Notes under the pieces: model-generated
What the model was told of the DNA's origin: nothing
The model's database searches: none
The model's input: only the letters and a program-made list of their open reading frames with translations
Source: Amoeboaphelidium protococcarum
Taxonomy: Eukaryota; Aphelidiomycota; Aphelidea
NCBI GenBank assembly: GCA_023515745.1
Contig: JALECJ010000255.1
Coordinates: forward strand, 320,001 to 384,000
DNA: 64,000 bases
Direction: 5' to 3'
Made by a program: the position numbers and the translations under genes
Shown: positions 13,741 to 26,357 of the stretch, in pieces
Numbering within the stretch: the stretch's first letter is position 1
Layout of the letters: each line of letters starts with the position of its first letter

Positions 13741-14180
13741 CGTAAGCCTATACTGCACTGTACCAAAACCCAAATGCTGTGAGGGATAATGGGTAAACAA
13801 TAGCAAAAGCGGTGAAACAAAGAACACGAATGAAACAAAAAACTTGGCGCGGCGAGAATCGCTGGAGTGATGGTACAACAGCGCTCGCTCTCTACCGGCA
13901 GCGTTAAGCAATGTTAGACTGAAACGAGTAAAGATTAACTGCTAATTAGAGAAAATTGATCTGTACAGTGTTTTATAAGGCAGGTCGTCCATTGAATACA
14001 GTGCAGGAAAGGGAATATGCATACTTATTTACAAGACTCGGCCAACGCTTATCGTATAGTAGTAAACGACGCGTTGATATTTCTCATGGCGAAAAGAGAG
14101 AAGCTTAGTGGGATCAAGCGATTCAAAGACTCGGAGCTTATTATTCAAAAAATATAAAGAATACATCTTGGTGAGGAAAA
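13741..14180. other. Intergenic region with an ACGCGT site
   Basis: Lies between the start of the UNC80-like gene and the stop of the nucleoside transporter. It holds an ACGCGT at 14069-14074, the core of a fungal MluI cell-cycle box. Nothing else is recognised. Confidence 0.4.
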
Positions 14181-15812
14181 TCAATTTAAATAAGGACTCA
14201 GGACTCTTTCAAATACTAAACCAAGCGAAGCACCTAGCACTAATCCAAAGTTTAAATAGAAGGAAGTCAGCGTACCAATAAACTTTTTCTACTGCTATTC
14301 TAATTGATGATGATGATCGTTCCCTTATTCGTCTTGATCTTCAGAAGATTCTTCATTGTTATTAATCAACTTTCGCACTTACAGAGGGAATTCAATCTAG
14401 TTCAAATTGATGATGGATAAGCTGCCCACGTAGCCATTGGTCCAGCCTAACAGAACGGCAAGTGTGAGAGATATAGAGTCGTGCGCGAATGGAGCCACAT
14501 TCAACACACACAATACAGTAAGTGGAATCAGAGCCAATCTGCAAATAACGATAAGCCAAACGCGTCCAAATGCAGATCCATGACCAGACTCATAACTAAT
14601 TCGAAACGTGGTAGCTATCCAAGGACAGAGACCAACCATAAATCGACCGATAACGTCAAAAGCGGCGAATACAGTCAAGAGAATTAACGGATACCACTAA
14701 GTACCATTCAACTCAGGCCATTGATGAGATTAGATCACAGATATCAACGCAGGCCATGTGCATAGAGTTGACGTGAATAAGACTGTGATTTGCAGTCCCC
14801 ATGGCATCGTCTGTTTCAATATAGCGCGACGATCGATATCACAATCAACCTGTTACTACTTCTCATTGGGCTTTATATCGGATAACAAAGGCCTTCGATC
14901 GTCAAAATGTCCCTCGAAATCATCTTCAAGCCTTTTATTATTCAATTTAGGGAACGCCAAGTCAGCTTCATCATCTCCATCCTGACCAGCGTCGCGTATA
15001 AACTCCAATTGCTGACCTTACACTGCCACAAGTGTTGAAGCTCTTAGTGATTATTAGACAGGAGTATCACCGCGCTGATCATCAGGAGGACCACTTCTAT
15101 ACTACGAGCGGCTCATGACTTTGCGAGTATACTTATTGTGCATCAAGCGGACAAATATCCATAGACAAAACAGTATACTAACACCAGTGCAATAAAAATA
15201 TATGATACTACTAACTACTACACCATGGCTGTCATCAGAGAAACTAATCTTTGTGATGACGCGATATAGACAACCTATCAAAGTGGATAAACCAACACCG
15301 ACCTGTAACTTCTCCTGACAGACCTGTGGATAGAGAGAGGCCAGAGAGATTACAGACGCGTCAAGAAAAGCAGTGGCCACAGCTAAGACAGCAGTTATGA
15401 GCAATATTACAGCCACATATAAATCCGTGTTACCAATGTGAATAAAATAAACAGAAGGAATCACTACTAGACACAGACACTGACCAATAAATCCACCACC
15501 TATTCTCTGCTTGAACCGACGACTGTGATCCTTTACGCGGCCCGTAGCTCCATCTTTTATATCATCATCATCACTTTATTCTTATTTATACTCTATCCAA
15601 AAGACAATATATAAAAGTGTAGCAAAATTGACATACATAAATGTGAGAGATATGTAGAATAGTATATTCACATTTGGAAATAGCAGTGACCAATAATCCA
15701 CGGGCTAAGTGACCGATGTAAAGGGAAACAGGTAGCCTATTCCAATAATTAGGAAATAAAACGACAATAAACTCTTCTACTTTTTGGATAACAATTCTTC
15801 ACAACCGTCCAT
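14181..15812 (-). CDS. Equilibrative nucleoside transporter (SLC29 family)
   Basis: Single exon, 543 residues, about eleven membrane helices split by a long charged loop in the middle (about 190-280), as in the family. C-terminal signatures are clear: FDVIGRFMVG for the conserved helix with the GR pair, then RLALIPLTVLCVLNVAP, then LGWTNGYVGSLS, and a last helix SFYLNFGLVLGASLGLVFE. The protein should move nucleosides or nucleobases down their gradient across the plasma or vacuolar membrane (compare yeast Fun26). The final loop before the last helix is an Asn/Glu/His/Gln-rich insertion. A parasite or phagotroph that scavenges host nucleosides would need such a carrier, and APRT and PRPP genes occur in this window, but nothing shows they are co-regulated. 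Confidence 0.88.
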
Positions 15813-16085
15813 TATAATGACAATTAAATTAATCCTCAGTATCAACTAAATTCAGAACCCTCGGAGTATAGTGTAAGTCCTCAGCTAGACTGAATAGCTA
15901 AATAGCGGAAAACCGATCAAAGCGAAACGTGCTCCTCTAAAGCAAAGTCACCCTGTTATATCTCTATTTTGCTACACGTTAAAATTCTTCACAGTAAATG
16001 TAAACATCATATTTTATTCTCTCATCATCATTGTCTCATCATTTGTTCGTCTATAGACTGATTATTCATAACAAAACTACCATTC

Positions 16086-19000
16086 TCACTGCTATCGTTG
16101 CTCTCCCTGATTCGCACGCGCCAAGTCAATTAACAACTCTTCCACACATCGACCAACAAATTGCTTGATATCAACGCGGTCAAAATTGATTGATGAATTT
16201 TTGTACTCCTTGGCAACTTCCAACATGTCTTGCGCATTAAATCCATCCAACTCTTCCACCTGTTGACCATCGTTAATAGACTTCAACTTCTCATTCACGA
16301 TTTTGGCAACTTTATCACGAACATTCTTCTTGGTTAGCTACTTCAAATCTTCACTCTTCAATAGCTGTTCAATCTCAGCAAAAATCCAACGAGCAAGTGG
16401 CTGTGATATTGAAGCGGCTATCGGCTATAATGAAACAAGCAAGCCATTCTACCGAGGAACTCTTGACACTATGAATTCAGTATTCACGCGCAATTGGGGA
16501 GGAGGAGGTGGCAAATGCGGTGATCCAATGTTTGATTAAAGCCTTGCTGACTGCGGCTAACTCTGATACAGTCCATTCCCTAAATCAGCACTGGCTGGCA
16601 TCGCAGATAACGGTCTTCCTGTTTAAGGCTGCATATAATGATAAGGTGGTATTTGATACGACATTCTCCCGGCATAAGATACCCCATCATAAACTGAACC
16701 ATATTACGGATATCCAACAACGGAGCCACCATAGCCATACTATGCGATATCTGCACCGCCATCCATCATTGGTCCCATATAAACGCCTTGAGGCACGGCC
16801 ATCGAATTGCCATAATATGACTGCATGCCTCCATTGATGGTGGAACTTTTAGCGACTGCATCAAATCCTTCCAAACCGCCAGAAGTCTTATTTTTCTTGT
16901 TTTTGAGCAACTACTCGAAAGGTGTCGTTTTAACTGAACCTTCATCAAAGTCATCTTCAACACCATCAACACCCGCTCCATGGCCAAGTCTAGAGTTATC
17001 GCCCGAGACTTTACGAGTATTGCCCCAACTGAAATCATCCATGTTCCAAAAAGAGTAGATAGGCAAAATGAATCCATACACAGGCAGACTGAGAACGTAG
17101 ATAATCATCCAACCAATCATTTCCCACTTTCGTTTAAGCAAGAAAATGATGGCTTGACTTCCATACACAGCAGCAAATAAATACAACGATTACGCAATGA
17201 TCGTTACTTATCCATCACGGATAGTCAGAAATATCAGACCCACTAGATAAGCAATAGAAGCAGGCATAGTCAGCGTGGCAAAGAGATCCAAGGCGACAAC
17301 GGTACGCATAGAGAAACAGAGACATCCACAGAGTTGGGGCACAAGCAAAAGTTCCCACAGATTGTGAACAGTCGAGTTAATCCAGCGACGTCTCTATGAC
17401 AGCAACACCCAATACTCTTTTGGCACAATAGTCTTACATGCTGCATCTGGCGTAAATTTATTTTTAAAAGATGGAAAATGCTTCAACATCAGGGTGGTCA
17501 AGTAGCGATCTTCACCCAGAGTGAATAGGTTCTTCTTATGCAGAGTATCAACCATATTCTCCTCATAATCACTGATAATGCGGTCATCAATAATAAGAGG
17601 AATACTCTTTCTACCAGGGGACTTGATTCTATACATACTAAAGCAGCCGGGTAGACAAGTCACTGATCCAAATAGAGATTCAAATGCTTTAGATAAATGA
17701 TGGGATATGTAATACTCATAGACCTGGATCATTGACACCCACGAGTCCATCTGGTTCTCAATTGTTGTCTCGCCACAGACTCCCATTATCAGAGAATCAT
17801 GCAGCATGGAAGCAATGAGACGCTTCAGAGAGTCAGTCTACACCTCGGTATCGGCGTCAACCATAAGACAATACTCGTAAATAGAAGGATCTCTATTTAA
17901 AACTGATTGTAGCTATCTATACATCTCAGCCTCCAGTGGGAGCATCGCTCTGCCGAGAAACACCTTATTCAAAAACTTCATCAAAATCAGCTGTGAATCT
18001 CTTTTACCTCTATTACCCGGCTTCTTTGTCTCGGATTCCTTACCACATTTAGCAATCACAAGATAAGGTACCCTATGAGTTTGCACAGTATAATATCCAC
18101 AAAAGACTTTAGCCTTATTCAGTCTGCCTGCACCGTCACCAAGAGCCAGATATTCGTAACGCGGAGAAAGTGTATCATTGTGGAGTAATTCGGCAGCATT
18201 AGGAACTCCCAAAATATCGAGGAGAATCTCCGCAGTCATCTGATTATTACCGCTGCCCTTGACAAATCCATCAGCTACAATGAATAAAAGTTTATGCTCA
18301 TCCGAATAATCAGTCATACTGGCGGAATCAATAGTCTTTTTCAAAGATTCTTCATTCTCAGTGTAGCAAGGAATCTGAATGATACAATGGCGCTCAATAT
18401 CCTCAGGGATTCGGTAAGCACTAAGTTGTAACGCGGCCAGAAATTTAGCCAACATGACAGCACTAAGAACGGCCGTCAAGCTGAGCAGAGTATAACTCGC
18501 CACGGAGCATTACAAATTCTAGCGCCCATCCAAGCTACCAATATAATATCTATCCGCAATACATTGTAATAGATTTGGATCCAAGCTATCTGGTTGCAGT
18601 ACATTGACTCTACCTGCCGCAACCAGGAATTTAGTGGTGTCATCACTACTAAAAAGACCACCCATACCAAAGGTGACATCGAATACTTAGTCATTGATGA
18701 CAATATAACAGTCCTGTTAAGAGTTGTGAACAGCGACTTGCTGAGGAGACATCACAAACTGTCCCTTGTATTCTATCCCTTAAATCTCATTCCTCAACAA
18801 TCTTGGCAGAATAGAGTCAACATCGTTTCCATTAATATGACATTGTGTAGGATCATTCGGACACTTACTTATTGACGGGCCGGTGGAGTTATCCAGAGAT
18901 CGTTTCTATAAAGTTGAAGCTGCCATGGCGGATCGATAAGCTTAACACCCAGAGTTTTAGTACGTTAGATACTTGGAGACATCTGTACCAGCGAATTAGA

Positions 19001-22000
19001 ATAAGTAAGATCTAGCATTTCCATGAGGAAAATTAGTGACATCATAAACTCTACCATGAACAGCCATCATATTGGTGCCCTTAGATAGCTCGTAGCCCAT
19101 ATCACCCAAACTATAGACATTCTACTTGGGACACAGAAATGTCGCATACCCCAGTATAATAAATAACATCATTCCACTGACAAATAAAATGAGCACATTT
19201 ATGGCAACTTTCTCACGCCATGCCTGAATAACAGCTGGAGTTTTCATACGTCCAACCAGACGAATCATAAAGGTAGGAATCCACCAGGTGAGCAGAGTCG
19301 TGATAAAGAGCCACAACTTCCGCTGTGATGACAACTTAACTTTCTTTTGTTATGCGATAAACTTGGACTTTTCTAAAGCTAAAAGCTCATAATCCTAGCT
19401 TTAGGTGGAGACGTCAACGGAAGCATCATTCGGATCGTGAAGCTTACTAAAATATTCACATTCTTCCACAAACTGGGTATTTAGCTTATCAAAAACATCA
19501 TTATCATCCAACTCCGCCATAATCATAGCCTTCTCCAATGCAAACCATGATCTTTCATTCAGGTACAGGTACTTGGCACCATAAGCCACTTTACCGCCGC
19601 CTCCACCAGTGATGATCGCGTGGCACTCAACTAAAGCGCGACACTGCAACTGTAATTGTGATTTTTGCATCTCTAAATTTGACTTTGAAGAAGAGTCTGC
19701 CTTCTTAATAGCTTCCAACTTTTACAGAGCATCTGAACGCTTAAGAAGCAGACCATAACGCTATCGAAAATCTGTATAACCAATCTTTTTAGAGTATGTA
19801 CCAACACCGCTAGCTAATAATAAAGGGATATCCAATCGTCTCACCTATTACAAAACCAACTAGTCATTAAACTTCTTCGACAGAGACTGATTATTGGGAT
19901 TTACACAATATATAATCCACCAAAATGATGAAACTTCACTTTGTAAGAGAGACGACATGCATTTCAAATTTTAAGTTAGCTCAGACACGGCAGTCGTAGT
20001 CAAATTGCGCTTATTAACATTATCATCGCTGTCTCCAGCACTATACACAACGTCTTTTTTCTCAGGAGAGTATCTCAACGCAGCACTCAGACGCTTATTC
20101 TCGTCTTACACTTTACGCAACGAGGTGACTCTAGATATAGAAGACCCGCGCTTCACCAAGTCCAAAACTGGATTATCTAAATTCTTTTAGGTAATAGACA
20201 CTTGATCAATCTTGGCCTCACATACCTCTTCAGGAGCAGCTGATGTCGACAACTACTATTATTAATCCTCAGCCTGCTTACTTTATAAAAACATCGTCAC
20301 CAGTAAACTATTAGAGGATTGAGCATAATCAGCAGATCCAACGACAATTCGCTAAAAATCAATCATCAGATTGTCAAAACTATCGGATCTATCCACAAAC
20401 TTGTTCATAAATACAAAATCGCTCGAATCGTATACAACTTTCATTCCACCGTCAACAATACTATTCGTACTCTATGAAGCTGCCCCCAACGGAGAACTAA
20501 AATGACCGCCGTAATGCTTGATGCCAAAAATATTCCTCTTCTTCATTTACACAAACAGAGAAGACGAATCTACAACATTTCTCTCCAAAGACCCGTAATC
20601 TTTATCATCCTCTTGAACGACCTTTGCAGTTCGCTTATCTTTTAACAAGACTGATTGTTGGAAATTTTAGGAAATGTCCGAACCAAGTAATGTAGAGTCA
20701 TCATTTTCACCACAGACAACTGTTGTTGAATCCAACACGCCACACAAACTACCGCTTCCGCCGCACAGAAACTAGCCGACTGATAGCTTGGCCGTCAGAG
20801 CACTTTACTAAGCCTATAGTATACCCGGATTTTCAGCGGATGGCTCAGTGTCATGCTTTGCTTCATTGCAGAGCTAATAAACTTACTGCTGTATCCATTG
20901 ACTAACAGTTTCATTACTAAAATTTGCAGCAAATTGCCAAAATCGATTACCAGTGCCATTTATACCATTTCGCCCTGGAACGACATTATGATCCTCAAAA
21001 CCAGCAAAGTCAAGAATGCCAATCCAATTTTCGATTACCGAATCATCACTGTCATTTGTGGAAGAAGCATCAAGTCTTCCATTAACGAAATTGCTTACAA
21101 ACTGTACCAGCATCGTATACAGCTTAATTACCAGACTGTCACGCGATAAACGACATTGATCCAAATTGAGAAAGGAAGCGCATGACGTTGTTCCGATAGT
21201 GGCTGTTCTTTACACCAGGCACGTCTCCAAAGACTAAGAGGAGATACCAAGCAATTACGCGCATTTAATCAGAATCTCTTCCGAAGAGACAAATACACCC
21301 TCAGCCTTCTTAGCTCTATTCTCACCAAACGACAGATTACCAAGAAGCATAACACAACTTATCAGTTTAAACATCTCATCTTGCAGTTTAGCGCCAAATC
21401 CGCACAGCGATAGTAACTTGGGCAAATTCCCATAACTTGGCTGTCCAATAGAGCCATCCACTTTAGACAAGAAATCTGAAAAGTAGCGAGATCCACTCTT
21501 AGACATGTAATCGTAAGATGAGATGCTATCCAACAGACACAATCTATCGCGGTCAGCTTTAGAGAGATTGGTCATACCTTCAAGTAAACCGTAAAAGACA
21601 TGAAAGTTCAACTCACCTTGAGCAAAACTGTGAGCCTATACAACACGCTACTTTTCCAGCATGAAATTCACCAGTTTACCACCAACTATAAATCCACTTT
21701 TATTGAACTGGATCTCAATAAAATTATGACATCTAGAACTGTTTGCACTGAAATGTGTCCTAGCCTAAGTAAACTGCTCCAAGAGCAAGATTCCAGCTTG
21801 AAGACGCTTACAAAACTTGCCGTAATCGACCGTGCTATCCTATGTGTGAGACACATCTCCCCCATAAACAGCCACAGGAAATCTTTGCGATATGCAATCA
21901 AGTTACTCAATAAACCAATGACTCTAAGTAGTCTTTCCACTGCCACTGTTTCCTTTAAGTATAACAATCTAGTTCTCCCTTTCCCGGTGCATGTGCAAAT

Positions 22001-22496
22001 AACACCTAGCTGCCATACTAAATCCATGAGCACAAGACTGATCCTAGACCACCACATTGCTTCTCGGATCTTTCACCATCATTTGTCTCTCCTCTTCAAG
22101 TAGAAGCACAAATTCATCATCATCCAACCGGAGTGTATCACTCACTTGCTAGTTATTACTCTACTTCTTTGCTGCCTTTTTCGACTCCTTTTCCCTCTCC
22201 TTCAGTCTAGCTTCAAAATTGTGTGGGTTCAAAGAGATCAGTATATTCTAACCAATGCCAGTGTACTGTAAACCGTTTCGATAACGAATCTTCAAATTCT
22301 CAGTTACTTCATCACCGGATAATGCATGCAGAGCTGACTTATCAGACTCCTTCATAGAGGAAGCACCTTTACCATGTAAAGCATCGCCCATCTGCGACAT
22401 GTCACTGACACCAAACTTCTTCTGCTAGAACGGCTTCCAAACAGTTGCATCTTTCTCTTACTGCTTCTAAAACTCTGTCTAGTTATTACCACTCAT
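16086..22496 (-). CDS. CHS: Myosin motor-chitin synthase, class V type
   Basis: Single exon of 2136 residues. The N-terminal motor has an intact P-loop GNSGSGKTT (about 170-178), switch [15 protein letters not shown] and switch [12 protein letters not shown]. It is followed by membrane helices ([17 protein letters not shown] near 1065), then the glycosyltransferase with DADTEVQT, a [11 protein letters not shown] segment near 1660 and QRRRWINS at 1701-1708, which are the catalytic signatures of chitin synthase. The end has membrane helices, FSWGNTR near 1825, a Gly/Tyr/Pro-rich linker and a DEK_C domain (about 2030-2090). It polymerises GlcNAc from UDP-GlcNAc into cell-wall chitin; the motor is thought to guide or tether delivery along actin. 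A chitin synthase with a motor is a mark of fungi and close relatives. The Gln of QRRRW is itself a UAR codon. Confidence 0.96.
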
Positions 22497-23009
22497 AATA
22501 AAGTGATTACTATCAGATGAAATACCAATATTTTCAGTAAGTTGTTGTTGATGATGGAAATTAGTCATAAGGCGGGCGAGTTGTAATAAAAGGAGAAGAA
22601 CAATTGGGATCAAACAATGAGGAATCTTGAAACGAATTTTTTGAGTTGAAACGAGATTTCTTGGGGAGATTCGATCGTGAAGTTTCTGGTCTGGTCTCGA
22701 CGGCAGATGATGTCTACAGTAAGATCAATGACGCTTGAAGAAAATAATGCTTTTCTCTCTGTATCATTCCACATTGCACTGACGGCCGTTTATGAACATA
22801 CAAGCAGGGCATTAAAAGATTTTATGCTATAGGGCGAAAGCTGTACTTTTATACTTCTTCATCTCAGACTGGATTAACCATTGTAAAAACGCCGGTAGAT
22901 TACCATTTAACAACAAATCCTAATAATTTTAAAGTGGAAATAACTTTAAAACCTATGCTGCCATCTCCCGGAATATCTCAATGCGATGAAGCTGATCAAT
23001 AGAATATTT
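22497..23009. other. Intergenic region upstream of chitin synthase
   Basis: About 510 bases between the chitin synthase start and the stop of the coiled-coil gene, both on the minus strand. It should contain the chitin synthase promoter and 5' leader. No repeat, RNA gene or convincing open frame was seen. Confidence 0.5.
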
Positions 23010-23787
23010 TCATTTAAACAGTCTCATGTAACCGAGAATGACCAAGCCAACGGTACTCGCAGTTGTCAAAAGTGTTCGCATAGTATCAAACTAAACATTA
23101 CCAATGCTGGCCCTTATCTAGGACGTTTCCTGCTAAATCTTGGCATCCGCTTCGTTCAATTTGTGAAGTAGTTCAGAGTGATCATCAAATATCTTTCCCC
23201 GCTCCAAGTTTAAATCTAGCCGTGTGCTGCTGTACAATCGATTCAGATCTTCCCTCACTTTCTGATTCAACTTCTCAATCTCTGATGCCAATTAATCGTT
23301 CTCAGCCTTCAAGCTGGCAAAATCGCTCCTCTCCAACATTTGCAAATCCGCACGTAGTTGAGCAAAGTCGATCCTATGACTTGATTCCAACTACCATTAA
23401 GTGATATAGTGACGATTAAAAATTTTCTTGATACGCTGTCATGAATAGAGCAACTTACCTATGACACAGATTATCGCTGCACCGAGTCTTTACTAATGTC
23501 ATCGATGCTACATTAAATCAGTAAATGATAAACAATTACATTAATATAAGTGAGTGTATAATATTAGAATCTCACGTTGATTATAGCACTTCCGAAACAA
23601 CCTGAAGTATTGCTTCACTTTACTGAGCATTAAATCCCTCCTACTGCAAAGCATTCACAAACTTATAGCTATCAAATGTATTTCTGCTCGAAATTGATCT
23701 TTTACTTTATAAACTAGCAATTGATAATCTAGATTAGTTCATCCCCCGAGTAACTGTAGAACGCAATGGGCATAGAACTCTCTTCAT
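23010..23787 (-). CDS. CCDC90/FMP32-family mitochondrial coiled-coil protein
   Basis: Three exons: 23787-23576, 23507-23459 and 23390-23010, with two 68-nt introns (GTGAGA and GTAAGT donors, both ending TAG); 213 residues and all phases agree. After an Arg/Ser-rich presequence comes the conserved TFDSYKFVNALQQEGF helix, a long coiled coil with RLDLNLERGKIFDDH, and a C-terminal membrane helix (LTTASTVGLVILGYMRLFK). This matches the MCUR1/CCDC90B and yeast Fmp32 family of the inner mitochondrial membrane, linked to cytochrome oxidase assembly or calcium uniporter regulation. The gene is divergent from the SPAG6-like gene with only 194 bases between the starts. Confidence 0.88.
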
Positions 23788-23981
23788 AGTGTAGAACGTT
23801 ATTGGAACGCTTATTACTCGCTGTGAGGAAAGAGAGAATTGTTTCAATATGATCTGGGCTATTTATATACCACCACCAGCAATGGGCATTAATCCATTGA
23901 TTACAATGGCCACTTTATTTTAGTTATTTTTCTTAACTATTCTGATAAATAATAAAGCACTGGATACCTATCAGTAAATAA
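23788..23981. promoter_or_regulatory. Short bidirectional promoter
   Basis: Only 194 bases separate the start codons of the divergent CCDC90-like and SPAG6-like genes, so both promoters must lie here. A TTTATATA stretch at about 23861-23868 could serve as a TATA element. A TAAGCG (minus strand) lies near 23800. Confidence 0.5.
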
Positions 23982-26129
23982 ATGAATTCAAACCAACCTG
24001 TTGAAAGCAAGACGTTGAGAAGACTGCAGACTAGCAGTGGTGCAGGCAAGATACTTACGCAGTGTATTGAAAGATTTCAGGCGGAAAAGTTGCAATTTAT
24101 TTAGACTATTGGCAAAGTGTCTCAATCTAAGGAAAATTTACAGAGTATCATCTAGTTGAATGTATTACCTATTGTTATTGAATTCGCGCGCTAGTTGGAT
24201 GATGAGCGAGTGAGGGAATTATCGCTGGCAATTGTGGCCCGTCTCGCCACCTATGATAAGGATGTCGTGGGTAGAATAGTCCATGATGGGCTTCTGTAGA
24301 GCGTCATTGTTCACTGGCAAAGTTCATCTCTGTAAATGAAACGTCAATGTCTGAATTTAATATCGATAGTGCTCAAAACTGCTGATCCTGTTCAATTAAA
24401 GTTGGCTGTTGATGTTCGCCACTTGATCAGCTTGTCGATTAATGTCCTGCAGAATGGAGAAGAGTCTCATGATAATGTATTAAAAGAGTTGTGTTGTAAT
24501 ATAATACGGTTGGTGGTGAGGATCTGTGATGATTGTCCGCAAAATCTGTTACAACACTCAAGCATCTCATCTGTTACAGCATTGGTCAATCACAAAGATT
24601 TGAGTGTGAAGCGCTGTGCTCTATCCACTGTTATTGAGATTGCTAAAAAGTCACAAGATGGAGCTAAAGCTGTATCTAAGAATGTGAATATCGAAAAGAT
24701 GTCTAAACTGTTGCATGTACATGATGGAAAACTGTTGGTCAATGATGCGCAACTCCAAGATAGTGTAATGCAATTATTGTCAGAGTTGGCGCGTTAATCT
24801 GCTGATATGGCCGCGCAGATTTGTAGCCAGTAGATTCTGCCTGCTCTTGATATCCATATGTTTGCCGCTGAAGATAACTTTTAGCTTGCATATACCGCCT
24901 CTTATTTACTGTACTAATGCGTAAAGTAGATACCAGCTTATGCAGAAATTGTGATGAGAAACATCGGCGTATAGAGTATATCTGAGTTTGTGGCTGAGAA
25001 CTTCAAGACTAAGGATGTAAGCTTTGCTGTATTATCGCTTGGTCATATTTGTTAACAATGTCCTAGTGCCACGGTTAGATTGGTGAAATATGATGTATGC
25101 ACTCTATTTAGTGATATGATTGCGCACTATGACAGGGTGTAAGATTCTGAAGCGCAGACTAATCTCTCTTATCTTTTGTGGGTGATCTCCGTTTTGGTGA
25201 AAGATAAAGAATCTATTGCAAAGGCTTTCACAGGTGCAGGATTCATTAGTATTCTATTGAATGTGGTAAAGAGGAGAGGCATTCAAGGTAGCCGTAGAAA
25301 CTCTACTAGCCAAGATAACGCGTAAAAGACATCTGGCGAAGTTTTGAAAAATCTGTACTACGTGATCAAATTGCTGGTCTAGTTTTGTGATGAAGCCTCT
25401 CTACTTACGGATTTGTTAAAATCTGGCAACATAAAGCTTTAGTACTTCTCTGTAATCAAGTTGGCATCGATACTGTAAAATAATGCAGCTGCAAGAAAGC
25501 CATTTATCAAAGCTTATGGACTTGAGGAAGTTGAAAAACTGTACAAACAGTTGAAACTTGACGCGTCACTTGATGCACTTAATCAGGACCTGACAGATGA
25601 TGGTGCTAGTAATGAAACTTTGGAAAATTAGATTGGAATGCGGTAGAAAATGCTAATTGCAGTGACCAACATTATTCGTTGTTTCCCTGAAGAAGTTATC
25701 AATTACTATGATCCTAACTATGCAGATATTCTGGCGGAAAAAGTGGCCAATATTGATATGGCAAAAGATAGTGCACCTGGTAAATAGTCGTCATCCAATA
25801 AAAAGAGAGGTCCTGTCTATCACTAAAACAAGTCGCGATCAGTGAGTCAAAGCGTAAATTAGTAAAATAAGTCAATCGCTGTACTGCGTAAACAGTCGCT
25901 ACCTATACAGGCCAAAATACCCAATTACATGCTTGGAACAAAGGCAAGTGAGAATCGAAAACTAAAGTCACCCTCATCTCCAATCAGTTCGCCCGAAATA
26001 ACGAGCGATGACAGAGGATCTCCGCTGCATTAAGACATTGCTTCTTCCCTAACCGCCGCAAGTCCGTCATCTGTACCGACAACTCACAAAAAATCTGTGT
26101 CATTTGAAATATTCAATGATGAAAGATGA
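23982..26129 (+). CDS. SPAG6: SPAG6/PF16-like ARM-repeat axonemal protein
   Basis: Single exon, 715 residues. Residues 1-550 form ARM repeats; the start (CIERFQAEKLQFIQTIGKV) and the end of the repeats (VTNIIRCFPEEVINYYDPNY) match the SPAG6/PF16 family at the same places, including the Cys/Tyr-Pro-Glu-Glu motif. SPAG6 is a core component of the central pair of motile 9+2 flagella. The repeats in between are much diverged, and the last 150 residues are a Ser/Gln/Lys-rich extension that I do not expect in animal or algal SPAG6. Finding it implies a flagellum now or recently; lineages that lost motility lose this gene. It ends with tandem TGA TGA. The family call is good; functional conservation is uncertain. 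Confidence 0.8.
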
Positions 26130-26357
26130 TGATTTAGAATACATAATTTTGAAATATCATTGTAGCATTTTATACTCAGAATTATTTCTATTGGACGCGT
26201 TTGTTGTTGTCTTTGCCCGTTTGAGGCAGCGATCAAGTGAGCGACAGTTTCATTTCATCTCGCAGGCTTCTTCTACAAATATCATCACATATACCGCACC
26301 TTACTCGGTCTTAAATTACTGAAAACCGCCTTTAGATTTTATTGTGATAGACTAACA

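Noticed and set aside
21686-22057. Frames over the motor P-loop region on both strands
   Set aside because: Shadows; the in-frame translation has the P-loop and switch motifs of the chitin synthase motor.
24336-24797. Stand-alone 153-residue ARM protein
   Set aside because: It is the part of the SPAG6-like gene between two UAR codons; the true frame runs 23982-26129.
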